Source of the DNA: Streptomyces sp. QL37
GTDB lineage: Bacteria; Actinomycetota; Actinomycetes; Streptomycetales; Streptomycetaceae
Reading direction: 5' to 3'
DNA length: 64,000 nucleotides
Assembly (NCBI RefSeq): GCF_002941025.1
Contig: NZ_PTJS01000001.1
Location: 4,402,001-4,466,000 of the forward strand
The translations under genes were made by a program, and so were the position numbers. Each line of letters opens with the position of its first letter. The stretch's first letter is position 1. Below, piece after piece: positions 47,324 to 57,900 of this stretch. Below the pieces are notes generated by a model. That model made no database searches, was not told the origin of the DNA, and worked only from the letters and a program-made list of their open reading frames with translations.

Positions 47324-48850
47324 GTGCCTCGTGGTGATGGACGACTCAACCACGACCTGCTCCCCGGAGAGAAAGGCCCCCAGGACGCTTGCGGCGTCTT
47401 CGGTGTCTGGGCTCCGGGCGAAGAGGTCGCCAAGCTCACCTATTTCGGACTGTATGCCCTGCAGCACCGTGGACAGGAGTCCGCGGGCATCGCAGTGAGC
47501 AACGGGTCCCAGATCCTGGTCTTCAAGGACATGGGACTGGTCTCGCAGGTCTTCGACGAAACGTCTCTGGGATCGCTCCAGGGCCATATCGCGGTCGGTC
47601 ATGCCCGCTACTCCACCACCGGTGCCTCGGTGTGGGAGAACGCGCAGCCGACGTTCCGTGCCACGGCGCACGGCTCGATCGCCCTGGGTCACAACGGCAA
47701 CCTGGTCAACACGGCCCAACTCGCGGAGATGGTCGCCGACCTGCCCCGCAAGGACGGCCGCGCCACCCAGGTCGCCGCGACGAACGACACCGATCTGGTG
47801 ACGGCGCTGCTCGCCGGCCAGAGAGATGAAGACGACAAGCCGCTCACCATCGAGGAGGCCGCCGCAAAGGTGCTCCCCGAGGTCAAGGGCGCCTTCTCGC
47901 TCGTCTACATGGACGAACACACGCTCTACGCGGCCCGTGACCCGCAGGGCATCCGCCCCCTGGTCCTCGGCCGTCTCGAGCGTGGCTGGGTGGTGGCCTC
48001 CGAGTCCGCCGCCCTCGACATCTGCGGTGCCAGCTTCGTCCGCGAGATCGAGCCGGGCGAGCTCGTCGCCATCGACGAGAACGGCCTCCGCAGCTCCCGC
48101 TTCGCAGAAGCGAAGCCCAAGGGCTGTGTCTTCGAGTACGTCTACCTGGCCCGCCCCGACACCGACATCGCCGGGCGGAACGTCTATCTCTCCCGTGTGG
48201 AGATGGGCCGGAAGCTGGCGGCCGAGGCCCCCGTCGAGGCCGATCTGGTCATAGCGACGCCTGAATCGGGGACCCCCGCGGCCATCGGCTACGCCGAGGC
48301 GAGCGGAATTCCGTTCGGATCCGGTCTGGTCAAGAACGCCTATGTCGGCCGGACCTTCATCCAGCCTTCACAGACCATCCGCCAGTTGGGCATCAGGCTC
48401 AAGCTCAATCCCCTCAAGGAAGTCATCAAGGGCAAGCGCCTGGTGGTCGTCGACGACTCGATCGTCCGCGGCAACACCCAGCGTGCCCTGGTGAGGATGC
48501 TCCGCGAGGCGGGCGCAGCCGAGATCCACATCCGGATCTCCTCCCCGCCCGTGAAGTGGCCGTGCTTCTTCGGGATCGACTTCGCGACGCGCGCCGAGCT
48601 GATCGCCAACGGCATGTCCGTCGACGAGATCGCCACCTCCATGGGTGCCGACTCCCTCTCGTACATCTCGCTCGACGCGATGGTCGAGGCCACGACGATC
48701 GCCAAGCCGAATCTCTGCCGCGCCTGCTTCGACGGCGAATACCCGATGGAGCTTCCGGACCCGGAGCTGCTCGGCAAGCAGCTGCTGGAGACCGAGCTGG
48801 CGGCCGGTCCCGCCGCGACCGCGGCGGCCGACGCCCTGCGTCGTCCGTGA
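47324..48850 (+). CDS. purF: Amidophosphoribosyltransferase
   Basis: A 508-residue enzyme for the first committed step of purine synthesis (PRPP plus glutamine to phosphoribosylamine). A 22-residue propeptide precedes the nucleophile Cys in DACGVFGVWAPGEE. The glutaminase domain shows LYALQHRGQESAGIA and GHARYSTTGAS. The transferase domain has the PRPP loop RLVVVDDSIVRGNT. Cysteines for a 4Fe-4S cluster are in place (KGCVFEY, WPCFFG, LCRACFDGEYP), so this is the Bacillus-type, oxygen-sensitive, self-processing form. GTG 47324. purM follows after 60 bases and is probably co-transcribed. Confidence 0.97.
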   Translation: MPRGDGRLNHDLLPGEKGPQDACGVFGVWAPGEEVAKLTYFGLYALQHRGQESAGIAVSNGSQILVFKDMGLVSQVFDETSLGSLQGHIAVGHARYSTTGASVWENAQPTFRATAHGSIALGHNGNLVNTAQLAEMVADLPRKDGRATQVAATNDTDLVTALLAGQRDEDDKPLTIEEAAAKVLPEVKGAFSLVYMDEHTLYAARDPQGIRPLVLGRLERGWVVASESAALDICGASFVREIEPGELVAIDENGLRSSRFAEAKPKGCVFEYVYLARPDTDIAGRNVYLSRVEMGRKLAAEAPVEADLVIATPESGTPAAIGYAEASGIPFGSGLVKNAYVGRTFIQPSQTIRQLGIRLKLNPLKEVIKGKRLVVVDDSIVRGNTQRALVRMLREAGAAEIHIRISSPPVKWPCFFGIDFATRAELIANGMSVDEIATSMGADSLSYISLDAMVEATTIAKPNLCRACFDGEYPMELPDPELLGKQLLETELAAGPAATAAADALRRP

Positions 48851-48910
48851 CACGGACCGACCGGCTGCCTCCCCACCAGCCCCGTATTCCCACACGAAAG
48901 ATCCCGGGCA

Positions 48911-49984
48911 ATGTCTGAGACAACAGGTGCTTCCTACGCTGCGGCGGGCGTCGACATCGAAGCCGGTGACCGCGCCGTCGAGCTGATGAAGGAGTGGGTG
49001 AAGAAGACGCAGCGCCCCGAGGTCGCCGGCCTCGGCGGCCTCGGCGGATTCGCCGGCCTCTTCGACGCCTCGGCGCTCAAGCGTTACGAGCGCCCGCTGC
49101 TCGCGTCCGCCACCGACGGTGTCGGCACGAAGGTCGACCTGGCCCGGCAGATGGGCGTGTACGACACCATCGGCCACGACCTCGTCGGCATGGTCGTCGA
49201 CGACCTGGTCGTCTGTGGCGCCGAGCCGCTCTTCATGACCGACTACATCTGTGTCGGCAAGGTGCATCCCGAGCGTGTCGCGGCCATCGTGAAGGGCATC
49301 GCCGAAGGCTGTGTCCTGGCGGGCTGCGCCCTGGTCGGCGGCGAGACCGCCGAGCACCCGGGCCTGCTGGGCCCGGACGACTTCGACGTCGCCGGCGCCG
49401 GGACGGGCGTGGTCGAGGCCGACAGGCTGCTGGGCCCGGACCGTATCCGTAAGGGTGACGCCGTGATCGCGATGGCGTCCTCCGGTCTTCACTCGAACGG
49501 GTACTCGCTCGTGCGCCACGTGGTCTTCGACCGGGCCGGCTGGACCCTGGACCGCCAGGTCGAGGAGTTCGGCAGGACGCTCGGCGAGGAGCTCCTGGAG
49601 CCCACCAGGATCTACTCCCTGGACTGCCTGGCGCTGACCCGTACGACCGAGGTGCACGGCTTCAGTCACGTCACCGGCGGCGGCCTGGCCAACAACCTGG
49701 CCCGGGTGATCCCGGACGCGCTGCACGCCACGGTCGACCGCTCCACCTGGGCGCCGGGTGCCGTCTTCGACCTGGTCGGCAAGGCCGGGCAGGTCGAGCA
49801 GCTGGAGCTGGAGAAGACGCTCAACATGGGCGTCGGCATGATCGCGGTCGTCCCCGCCGACTCGGTGGACGCGGCGCTGACGACGCTGGCCGACCGGGGT
49901 GTCGACTCCTGGGTCGCCGGCGAGATCACCGAGCGCGGCGACCACGCGACGGGTGCCGAGCTGACCGGAACCTACGCACGGTAG
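48911..49984 (+). CDS. purM: AIR synthetase (FGAM cyclo-ligase)
   Basis: A 357-residue ATP-dependent enzyme closing the imidazole ring. It shows YAAAGVDIEAGDRAVELMKE, LLASATDGVGTKVDLARQMG, VGMVVDDLVVCGAEPLFMTD, GCALVGGETAEHPG and HVTGGGLANNLARVIPD, standard for PurM. Length is typical. It probably forms an operon with purF, with a hairpin after its stop. Confidence 0.97.
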   Translation: MSETTGASYAAAGVDIEAGDRAVELMKEWVKKTQRPEVAGLGGLGGFAGLFDASALKRYERPLLASATDGVGTKVDLARQMGVYDTIGHDLVGMVVDDLVVCGAEPLFMTDYICVGKVHPERVAAIVKGIAEGCVLAGCALVGGETAEHPGLLGPDDFDVAGAGTGVVEADRLLGPDRIRKGDAVIAMASSGLHSNGYSLVRHVVFDRAGWTLDRQVEEFGRTLGEELLEPTRIYSLDCLALTRTTEVHGFSHVTGGGLANNLARVIPDALHATVDRSTWAPGAVFDLVGKAGQVEQLELEKTLNMGVGMIAVVPADSVDAALTTLADRGVDSWVAGEITERGDHATGAELTGTYAR

Positions 49985-49996
49985 AACGCGCCGTCA

Positions 49997-50027
49997 CCGC
50001 CGGTCCGGCACACCACCGGACCGGCGG
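49997..50027 (+). terminator. Terminator after purM
   Basis: ccgccggtccgg pairs perfectly with ccggaccggcgg across seven bases, 13 bases after the purM stop. Confidence 0.75.
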
Positions 50028-50081
50028 GGCCCGGCGGGCCCGTCACGAGGGACTCCGCCCATCCGTGCCGGGACAGCACAG

Positions 50082-50111
50082 AACCCGGTCCGGGCAGGCC
50101 CGGACCGGGTT
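50082..50111 (-). terminator. Terminator after the DUF3073 gene
   Basis: aacccggtccggg pairs perfectly with cccggaccgggtt across a cagg loop, 18 bases beyond the DUF3073 stop on the minus strand. Confidence 0.75.
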
Positions 50112-50128
50112 GATGTGTCAGCGCGAGG

Positions 50129-50386
50129 TCAAGCGCCGCGGCGCTGTGACGACGGACCGGACTGGCCGTCCTCGTCCGCGTCCTCGTCGTCGTTGTACAG
50201 ATCCGCGTACTGTGCGTACGGGTCATCTTCCTCGTCGTCGTCCTCGAACGGCTCGGCGTTCGGTGGCTGACTCGAAGGCGATGCGCCCAGCTCATTGGCC
50301 AGACGCGACAGGTCCGTCCCGCCGCTGCTGTACTTCAGCTGGCGGGCGACCTTGGTCTGCTTGGCCTTTGCCCGGCCGCGCCCCAT
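50129..50386 (-). CDS. DUF3073 small protein
   Basis: An 85-residue protein: a basic head MGRGRAKAKQTKVARQLKYS, then GGTDLSRLANELG, a very acidic centre (EPFEDDDEEDDPYAQYADLY) and a polar tail ending RRGA. This is the conserved actinobacterial DUF3073 family, of unknown function. The basic-then-acidic layout suggests nucleic-acid or ribosome association, but that is a guess. The ATG at 50386 gives the family start and follows GAGGGGGTCGAGCC. Confidence 0.88.
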   Translation of the reverse strand: MGRGRAKAKQTKVARQLKYSSGGTDLSRLANELGASPSSQPPNAEPFEDDDEEDDPYAQYADLYNDDEDADEDGQSGPSSQRRGA

Positions 50387-50731
50387 GGCTCGACCCCCTC
50401 GGTGACGGGGCTCGACGGCCCCAGAGTCTTGACACGCGTTCATGTTTCAGGACGGACTCTCAGCAGAGAGACCGCGCCCGTGGCTTTAACGGTACCTGCT
50501 TCCTCGGCCATACGGTACGCCGCCCGCATCACGCACCTCGGTGCAGGACCGCAGAGGAGCCCGTCCTCGCTGGTCAAACCCGATTTTAACCTCTTGTGGA
50601 CGGCCGACCCGCCGACCGGAGTGAGTCTTGTCTCCCCGCGGCCCGGACGGCTGATCCCCGCCCGTACGGGGCCTCCGTCACCGGGCCTTCCTCACTGTCC
50701 GGTGACGGGTGCTCGACTCCGGGGTGACGGG
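50387..50731. other. Intergenic region between DUF3073 and vdh
   Basis: Contains no gene that I can support. It must carry the DUF3073 promoter. An inverted repeat at 50675-50708 (ccgtcaccgg/ccggtgacgg, 14-base loop) lies just beyond the vdh stop and may terminate vdh. Confidence 0.5.
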
Positions 50732-51829
50732 TCAGCGGCGCCGGGCGTCCGCCATCCGCTGCTCGGCGATCCGGTCGGCCGCAGCGGCCGGCGGGATCCC
50801 ATCCGCCTTCGCACGTGCGAATATGGCCAGCGTGGTGTCGAAGATCCTCGTGGCCTTCGCCTTGCACCGGTCGAAGTCGAAACCGTGGAGCTCGTCGGCG
50901 ACCTGGATCACGCCGCCGGCGTTCACCACGTAGTCCGGTGCGTACAGAACCGATCGGTCGGCAAGGTCCTTCTCGACGCCCGGGTGCGCGAGCTGGTTGT
51001 TGGCGGCACCGCACACCACCTTGGCGGTGAGCACGCGAACGCTCTCGTCGTCGAGCGCACCGCCGAGCGCGCACGGGGCGTAGATGTCGAGCCCTTCCGT
51101 GCGGATCAGCGCGTCGGTGTCCGCGGCCACGGAGACCTCGGGGTGCAGGTCGGTGATCCGGCGTACGGACTCCTCGCGCACATCGGTCACGACGACCTCG
51201 GCGCCGTCGCTCAGCAGGTGCTCGACCAGGTGGCGGCCGACCTTGCCGACGCCCGCGACACCTACCTTGCGGCCGCGCAGCGTCGGGTCGCCCCAGAGAT
51301 GCTGCGCGGAGGCCCGCATCCCCTGGAAGACGCCGAACGCGGTGAGGACGGAGGAGTCGCCCGCGCCGCCGTTCTCGGGGGAGCGGCCGGTGGTCCAGCG
51401 GCACTCCCGCGCGACGACGTCCATGTCGGCGACGTAGGTGCCGACATCACAGGCGGTCACATAGCGCCCGCCGAGCGAGGCCACGAACCGTCCGTAGGCC
51501 AGGAGCAGTTCCTCGGACTTGATCCGGTCGGGATCGCCGATGATGACGGCCTTGCCGCCGCCGTGGTCGAGGCCGGCCATGGCGTTCTTGTACGACATGC
51601 CGCGCGCCAGGTTCAGCGCGTCGGCGACGGCCTCGGCCTCGGAGGCGTACGGGTAGAAGCGGGTCCCGCCGAGGGCCGGGCCCAGGGCGGTGGAGTGGAG
51701 GGCGATGACGGCCTTGAGGCCGCTGGCACGGTCCTGGCAGATGACGACCTGCTCATGGCCCCCCTGGTCCGAGTGGAACAGGGTGTGCAGGACATCTGAC
51801 GGGTCAGGCACGCCGGTCACATCGGTCAC
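50732..51829 (-). CDS. vdh: Valine (branched-chain amino acid) dehydrogenase
   Basis: A 365-residue NAD+-dependent dehydrogenase deaminating valine, leucine and isoleucine and feeding acyl starter units to primary and polyketide metabolism. Seen: [57 protein letters not shown] (catalytic Lys), Rossmann [20 protein letters not shown] and [18 protein letters not shown]. It closely resembles the Streptomyces Vdh proteins as I remember them. GTG 51829 gives the family start [17 protein letters not shown]. Divergent from the orphan gene at 52007. Confidence 0.95.
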   Translation of the reverse strand: MTDVTGVPDPSDVLHTLFHSDQGGHEQVVICQDRASGLKAVIALHSTALGPALGGTRFYPYASEAEAVADALNLARGMSYKNAMAGLDHGGGKAVIIGDPDRIKSEELLLAYGRFVASLGGRYVTACDVGTYVADMDVVARECRWTTGRSPENGGAGDSSVLTAFGVFQGMRASAQHLWGDPTLRGRKVGVAGVGKVGRHLVEHLLSDGAEVVVTDVREESVRRITDLHPEVSVAADTDALIRTEGLDIYAPCALGGALDDESVRVLTAKVVCGAANNQLAHPGVEKDLADRSVLYAPDYVVNAGGVIQVADELHGFDFDRCKAKATRIFDTTLAIFARAKADGIPPAAAADRIAEQRMADARRR

Positions 51830-52006
51830 TGTGGTGACTCCCAAGTACGAAGCGGCGGAAGACCCTCCTGAAGGTGGGGAGGGCCCCGGACCGACCGTGA
51901 CGGGACGGTCCGACTGGGCAAGAGCGTAAGTCCTCGTGGCACGTAGATCTGTTCCCGTGCCCGGGATCACCCCCCTGTGGAGTACCGGCGTGACACGATT
52001 TACCGC

Positions 52007-52849
52007 ATGTCGGTGGTGTCTTCGGTGCTCATCCCTTACGCGTCCTACCTGCGGGTGTACGAGCCGCTCGCCGCCTTCCGCGAACCCGAGCGGGGCCACT
52101 GGACGCGCTACGCGCAGCGCTCCGAGCTCCCCACGGCCCAGGACGAACTGCGCCGCTCGCTCGCCGACTTGGTTCCCACCCCTCCGGTGCCCGTTCCGGT
52201 GCACGAGAGCGGGGACGCCTTCGTCGCGCTGGTCGACGGCGTGGTCTGCGTCTGTCCGTGGCGGACCCGGATGCGCGGCTGGATGGCAATGAGCGAACTG
52301 GGGGGTCTGTTTCCGGCCACCGTGCTGGACGCGGTGCTGCCCCCGGTGGTGCGGGGGCAGGCCGCGGCGGACTACGAGCGGTGGGCCGAGCGGAATCCCG
52401 ACGCCCGCCCCTGGATCCGGACCACGGTGTGGCACGTCCCGGTGCGCTGGTTCGTGCTGTTCGACGACGAGGAGCGGGAGTACCTGACCGCGGGCGCGGC
52501 CGGGGACCGGCTGCTGCGGTACCGGACCCCGATGGTGCAGGCACGCCGCCGGCTGGCGAGGGCGCTGAGGACACTGCGGGAGACCGTCGACGAGGGGCCG
52601 CTCACCGAGGGGCTCGTGGAGGTCGGGCGCTGGCTGGAGGAGTTCCATCCGCGCGCCATGGTCGAGCTGGACTACGGCGGCCTGGTCCACGCGCTGAGCG
52701 GTGCGCAGCTCGCCGCGGACCGGTCGGCCGCGGACGTGGCCGAGGGCATCGCGGCGCTGCGCTCCGGGGACGGTGACGCGGCTGGTGTCGCGTACGGACG
52801 TCTCGCCGAGCGCTGGCGGGCGGTGCGTGACCTACAATCCTCCAACTAG
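52007..52849 (+). CDS. Conserved hypothetical protein between vdh and bldC
   Basis: A 280-residue soluble protein starting [20 protein letters not shown] with no signal peptide or membrane helix. Stretches such as [38 protein letters not shown] and [20 protein letters not shown] recur in Streptomyces relatives at this locus, from memory. I recognise no catalytic motif and assign no function. Its steady position beside vdh and bldC in streptomycetes suggests conservation by descent. Confidence 0.75.
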   Translation: MSVVSSVLIPYASYLRVYEPLAAFREPERGHWTRYAQRSELPTAQDELRRSLADLVPTPPVPVPVHESGDAFVALVDGVVCVCPWRTRMRGWMAMSELGGLFPATVLDAVLPPVVRGQAAADYERWAERNPDARPWIRTTVWHVPVRWFVLFDDEEREYLTAGAAGDRLLRYRTPMVQARRRLARALRTLRETVDEGPLTEGLVEVGRWLEEFHPRAMVELDYGGLVHALSGAQLAADRSAADVAEGIAALRSGDGDAAGVAYGRLAERWRAVRDLQSSN

Positions 52850-53509
52850 CCCGAAGCGGTGTGAATGGGATCGCACCGCCGCATAGAGGGGCTATCCGCA
52901 GGGAAGAGACATCCTGTGAGGTGTCCGACATCCGTGGGCGCCGCGGGAGTCCGGCGGAGGTGAACGGGGATGTCCTGAGGGGAACTGACGGGCCGTGAAC
53001 CGGCGTCTGGTGTGACGCGTGCGACAGGTGGGGCGGGAAACCGCCCGTGTGGTCCGGGACCTACGTCCCGAACCGGGCCTTTGCCTCAAGCGTGATGGAT
53101 AGCACTAACGGGGCCCTTGCGCCCTTCCCTACTCCTCATGCCAAAATAGGACAAGGAGTCCGGGGAGGACTCTGTCCGCCCAACTATGGGCGGAATGCTC
53201 AGCATTGCACGCTATGGGGGGTCTGACGACTTCTGACGACTCCTGGTTGTCCTGTGACTGATCGTTACTGGGGCGTGACTGTCCGCTATGGCATGGTCCA
53301 TCGGCTTCCGTCGCTGATGAACACCTGGGAGGGCAATTCCATCGGTTTGGCCGACGTGGCTGGACGGATGGTGTAGTTGTAGTGCCGAAGACAAGCCGTT
53401 CGTCCTATAACCGACTCGGCCCGCGTCCGCCATTTCGGGCAACGCGGGTCAAGGTGCAGAATTTAGAGGAAAGAACCGAGATGGTTCGGTTCTCCCGAGG
53501 AGGCCGCTC
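52850..53509 (+). other. Long gene-free region upstream of bldC
   Basis: These 660 bases carry no convincing gene. They contain several hairpin-forming segments, for example tccgccc/gggcgga at 53175-53194 and gggcggg/cccgccc-like pairs near 53030. This suggests a structured 5' leader or several regulatory sites for bldC. I compared it with RNase P, 6S and B12-type signatures by eye and saw no match. Confidence 0.5.
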
Positions 53510-53716
53510 ATGACCGCTCGCACCCCTGATGCCGAGCCGCTGCTGACCCCGGCTGAGGTTGCCACGATGTTCCGCGTGGACCCGAAGACGGTCACCCGTT
53601 GGGCAAAGGCTGGCAAGCTCACGTCCATCCGCACGCTCGGTGGGCATCGCCGGTACCGCGAGGCAGAGGTCCGCGCACTGCTTGCGGGTATTCCGCAGCA
53701 GCGCAGCGAGGCCTGA
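53510..53716 (+). CDS. bldC: BldC developmental transcription factor
   Basis: A 68-residue MerR-like DNA-binding protein made of a single winged helix-turn-helix: LLTPAEVATMFRVDPKTVTR, WAKAGKLTSIRTLGGHRRYR and EAEVRALLAGIP. It equals the Streptomyces BldC sequence as I remember it over its full length. BldC delays entry into development and binds direct repeats cooperatively on promoters. ATG 53510 follows GAGGAGGCC. A T-tailed terminator lies downstream, and a long leader region lies upstream. Confidence 0.97.
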   Translation: MTARTPDAEPLLTPAEVATMFRVDPKTVTRWAKAGKLTSIRTLGGHRRYREAEVRALLAGIPQQRSEA

Positions 53717-53848
53717 CACACCCCTGTCGCCGCAGCCACAACAGGGCGCTGAAGGGTCCCCCAACCCTCGGTGTCCCCACTCATAGCTCCACACGACGGG
53801 CGCCCGCCCCAACGGGCGCCATCCCGGCGAGATGCGGGTATGTCGTTC

Positions 53849-53888
53849 GATCGCGCTGGACTCCGCCGGGTCCAGCGCGATCTTTTTG
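53849..53888 (+). terminator. Intrinsic terminator downstream of bldC
   Basis: gatcgcgctggac pairs with gtccagcgcgatc across eight bases, followed at once by ttttt. This is a textbook intrinsic terminator, 132 bases beyond the bldC stop. Confidence 0.9.
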
Positions 53889-54264
53889 TGTCCGGAGGGG
53901 TGCGGGGAGGGCTGCCCGGGAGTGCTTCCGACGATGTGCGGAGGGCGCCCGAAGAGGGCCCGAACGGTCCTGCCGGGTGCCCGAACCTGCCGACGGGTCG
54001 GTTTGCGGGGGCGGTCGTGTGTGACTCCGGTCGGGGCTGTTCGGGACTGTTCGCCCGGGTCCCGGGCGTCGTGGGCCGGCTCGGGTGGAACGGTCCGGGA
54101 TGTACTTCCAGGGCAGTGCAATTGCACATATTAAATTCGCCAGTTGTAGGAAGTGCGTAAAGTACCCCCCGCGCAAAACTGATTCGGTGACTCCCGTCAC
54201 ACTCGCGCGGTCTTGCCAACTACGAGCCTGCCACTGCGGGAGGGCGTCCCGCTGCGGCAGATGG
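53889..54264. other. Intergenic region between the bldC terminator and DUF6274
   Basis: No supported gene. It contains a relatively AT-rich stretch near 54119-54140 (ttgcacatattaaattc), unusual for this genome and possibly a promoter or Lsr2-binding patch. Confidence 0.45.
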
Positions 54265-54588
54265 TCATGTCGTGGGGGGACTTTCGTCCACGGGGTGACG
54301 CGTGCGGGGGCCGGTACCGGCCGTGTCGTCCTCCGTCGTCGACGCCCCGGCGGGGGTGCCCCGTACGAGGGCGTCGGCGGGGGTCTGCGGGGCCGGCGAC
54401 GGCTCGGCCGCGTCGTCGGCCTGCCGCGCCGTGGGCGGCGCCTGTGGGGCCGTCAGCGGCTCCATGGCGAGCCGCAGCAGGCGGTGGCAGATGGGGCAGT
54501 GCCGGGTGAGGTGGCGGTAGCCGGAGGCGGCCGCCAGGTGGGCGCGCAGCAGCGCGCGGGTCTCGTGCCTTTCCGTGGGCGCAGACAT
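54265..54588 (-). CDS. DUF6274-like small protein with CPIC motif
   Basis: A 107-residue protein opening MSAPTERHETRALLRAHLAA, then ASGYRHLTRHCPICHRLL, followed by a Pro/Ala/Thr-rich tail. The H-x3-HCPICH cluster could bind zinc, much like the HxxxCxxC of anti-sigma ZAS domains. From memory this is the Streptomyces DUF6274 family, with no known role. The ATG at 54588 is chosen for the conserved start. Confidence 0.7.
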   Translation of the reverse strand: MSAPTERHETRALLRAHLAAASGYRHLTRHCPICHRLLRLAMEPLTAPQAPPTARQADDAAEPSPAPQTPADALVRGTPAGASTTEDDTAGTGPRTRHPVDESPPTT

Positions 54589-54690
54589 GCGTGCGGCCTC
54601 CCGGTGGACCCGGCCGCCCCGAGTCGGGGGAAACAGGGGCGGACTCCGTCCTACGGAGTTACCCGCGGCGGGAGCCGGCGTCAAGACGCG

Positions 54691-54723
54691 CGAAAGCCCG
54701 GATCCGAGGGATCCGGGCTTTCG
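54691..54723 (-). terminator. Terminator of the tRNA-Asp gene downstream of hrpA
   Basis: cgaaagcccggatcc pairs perfectly with ggatccgggctttcg around gag, just beyond the 3' end of tRNA-Asp on the minus strand. Confidence 0.85.
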
Positions 54724-54729
54724 TCACTG

Positions 54730-54804
54730 CGGTCCTGACGGGATTTGAACCCGCGGCCTCCACCTTGACAGGGTGGCGAGCACTCCAAACTGCTCCACAG
54801 GACC
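54730..54804 (-). tRNA. tRNA-Asp (GTC), copy 1
   Basis: Acceptor GGTCCTG/CAGGACC, anticodon stem CCACC/GGTGG with loop CTGTCAA (anticodon GTC), T arm GGTTCAAATCC, discriminator G, CCA not fully encoded. It lies 116 bases after the hrpA stop on the same strand. The sequence is identical to the copy at 60871-60945. Confidence 0.96.
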
Positions 54805-54920
54805 AGGTTTTCGCTGCCTGCCTTGCGGCCTGCTGCGAATCCAGACTGTACAGGAGGTCCGAGGGCCAGGTCGAACTCACTCACAGTGCGGGTGCCGTCA
54901 CGGCCCCTCGTGGGGCCGGT

Positions 54921-57900
54921 TCAGGGCGCGGCCGCGTCGATCGCCTTCACGATCCGCTTGTCCGAGACGGGCTGTGCGGTGCCCAGCGCGTGCGCGAAGT
55001 AGCTCACCCGCAGCTCCTCGATCATCCAGCGGATGTCCAGGACCTCCTGCGGCACGGGCCGCCCCTGCGGCAGCTGTTCGAGCAGCCAGGCGTACTCGTC
55101 CTGCATCTCGTGGACCTTCTCCATGCGCGTGGTGTCGCGCTGGACGTTGGTCGGCATCTGTTGCAGCCGGCGGTCCTCGGCGACCAGGTAGCGCATCAGG
55201 TCGGGCAGCCTGCGCAGCCCCGTCATGGTGACGAATCCCGACGGCACGAGGCGGGCGAGGTGGTCCCGTACGTCCGTGACGTTGTTGATCAGGACCAGGC
55301 TGTTCGTGGACTTCAGCCGGCGCTCGCAGGCCTGCCATGCGGCCAGGATCTGCTGCACCTGCCCGATCGTGCGGACGGTGAGGTCCACGAGGTCGGCGCG
55401 CACCTTGTCGTACAGCTTCCGGAACGACGCCTCGTCCCAGGCCGGGCCGCCGTGCGCGGCGATCAGACGGTCGGCCGCCGCCGTCGCGCAGTCGTCGAAG
55501 AGGGCCTGGATGGAGCCGTGCGGATTGCGCGACAGTGCCAGCTTCTGCTGGTTGGTGAGCTTGTCCGAGGCGAACTTCGCGGGGTTCACCGGGATGTTCA
55601 GGAGGATCAGCTTCCGGGTGCCGCGCCACATCGCCTGCTGCTGCTCGGCCTCCGTGTCGAAGAGCCGTACGGCCACCGTCCCGCCCTGGTCGACGAGCGC
55701 CGGGTACGCCTTGACCGGCTGGCCCGCCCGGCGGGTCTCGAAGACCTTGTCCAGGGTGCCGATCGTCCAGTCCGTGAGGCCCGAACGCTCGATGGACTCT
55801 CCCGAGGGCCCGGCGGTGGCAGCGGCGGCCTTGGAGAGGGCCTGGCGGGCCTTGGGGCGCAGCTGGATCTTCAGCGCCTCCAGGTCCTTGTCCTCCGCGA
55901 CCTTGCGCCGCCGCTCGTCGGTGATCCGGAAGGTGATCTTCAGGTGGTCCGGGATCCGGGACAGGTCGAAGTCGTCGGCCGTGACCGGGACGCCCACCAT
56001 CCGCTGGAGCTCACGGGCGAGGGTCAGCGGCAGCGGCTCCTGGAGCGGCACCGCGCGCTCCAGGAACTTCGTCGCGTAGTTCGGGGCGGGGACGTAGTGC
56101 CGGCGGATCGGCTTGGGCAGCGAGCGGATCAGCTCGGTGACCACCTCTTCGCGCAGCCCCGGGATCTGCCAGTCGAAGCCCTCGGAGGTGACCTGGTTGA
56201 GCACCTGGAGCGGGATGTGGACGGTCACGCCGTCTGCGTCCGCGCCGGGCTCGAACTGGTAGGTCACCCGGAACTTGAGCTTCCCCTGCCGCCAGGAGTC
56301 CGGGTAGTCGTCCTTGGTGACGGCCCCGGCCTTCTCGTTGATGAGCATCGAGCGCTCGAAGTCGAGCGCGTCCGGCTCGTCACGGCGCTTGTGCTTCCAC
56401 CAGGAGTCGAAGTGCGCGCCGGAGACGATGTGCTCCGGAATCCGCTGGTCGTAGAAGTCGAAGAGCGTCTCGTCGTCCACGAGGATGTCGCGGCGCCGCG
56501 CTCGGTGCTCCAACTCCTCGACCTCGCCGAGGAGTTTGCGATTGTCATGGAAGAACTGGTGATGGGTCCGCCAGTCGCCCTCGACCAGGGCGTTGCGGAT
56601 GAACAGATCCCGCGACGCCTCCTGGTCGATACGGCCGAAATTGATCTTGCGCTGGGCGACGATCGGTACCCCGTAGAGCGTGACCCGCTCGTACGCCATC
56701 ACCGCCGCCTGGTCCTTCTCCCAGTGCGGTTCGCTGTAGGTGCGCTTCAGCAGGTGCTGCGCCAGCGGCTCGATCCACTCGGGCTCGACCTTGGCGTTGA
56801 CCCGTGCCCACAGCCGGGACGTCTCGACCAGCTCCGCCGACATCACGAACCGCGGCTGCTTCTTGAACAGCGCGGACCCCGGGAAGATCGCGAACTTGGC
56901 GCTGCGCGCGCCCAGGTACTCGTTCTTCTCGGTGTCCTTCAGCCCGATGTGCGACAGGAGACCGGCCAGCAGCGAGGTGTGCACCGACTGCTCCGGAGCG
57001 TCCTGTTCGTTGAGCTCGATGCCCATCTGCTTGGCCACCGTGCGCAGCTGCGCGTAGATGTCCTGCCACTCGCGGATCCGCAGGAAGTTCAGATACTCCT
57101 GCTTGCACATCCGGCGGAAGCTGGAGGAGCCCCGCTCCTTCTGCTGCTCCCGGATGTAGCGCCACAGATTGAGGAACGCCAGGAAGTCGGACGTCTCGTC
57201 CTTGAAGCGGGCGTGGTTCTGGTCGGCCTGGGTCTGCTTCTCCGAGGGCCGCTCGCGCGGGTCCTGGATGGAGAGCGCCGCGGCGATGACCATGACCTCG
57301 CGGGCGCAGCCGTTCTTCTCGGCCTCGATGACCATGCGGGCGAGGCGCGGGTCGACGGGCAGCTGGGAGAGCTTGCGGCCCAGCGGGGTGAGGCGCTTCT
57401 TCGGATCCTTCTCGACGGGGTCGAGCGCGCCGAGTTCCTGGAGCAGCTGGATGCCGTCGCGGATGTTGCGGTGGTCCGGCGGGTCGATGAAGGGGAACTT
57501 CTCGATGTCGCCGAGGCCGGCCGCGGTCATCTGGAGGATGACGGAGGCGAGGTTGGTCCGCAGGATCTCGGGGTCGGTGAACTCCGGACGCGTGACGAAG
57601 TCGTCCTCGGAGTACAGCCGGATGCAGATGCCGTCCGACGTACGGCCGCAGCGGCCCTTGCGCTGGTTGGCGCTGGCCTGGGAGATCCGCTCGATCGGCA
57701 GCCGCTGGACCTTGGTGCGGTGGCTGTAGCGGGAGATGCGGGCGTTGCCCGGGTCGATCACGTATTTGATGCCGGGGACAGTCAGCGACGTCTCGGCGAC
57801 GTTCGTCGCCAGAACGATCCTGCGCCCCGTATGGCGTTGGAACACCCTGTGCTGCTCGGCGTGCGAGAGACGGGCGTAAAGGGGGAGCACCTCGGTGTGT

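Noticed and set aside
53212-53442. Possible 76-residue gene upstream of bldC
   Set aside because: No ribosome binding site, unlikely codon use and no recognisable sequence; more likely regulatory DNA.
52850-53509. RNase P RNA, 6S RNA or riboswitch upstream of bldC
   Set aside because: The conserved cores of these RNAs were not seen by eye; only generic hairpins are present.
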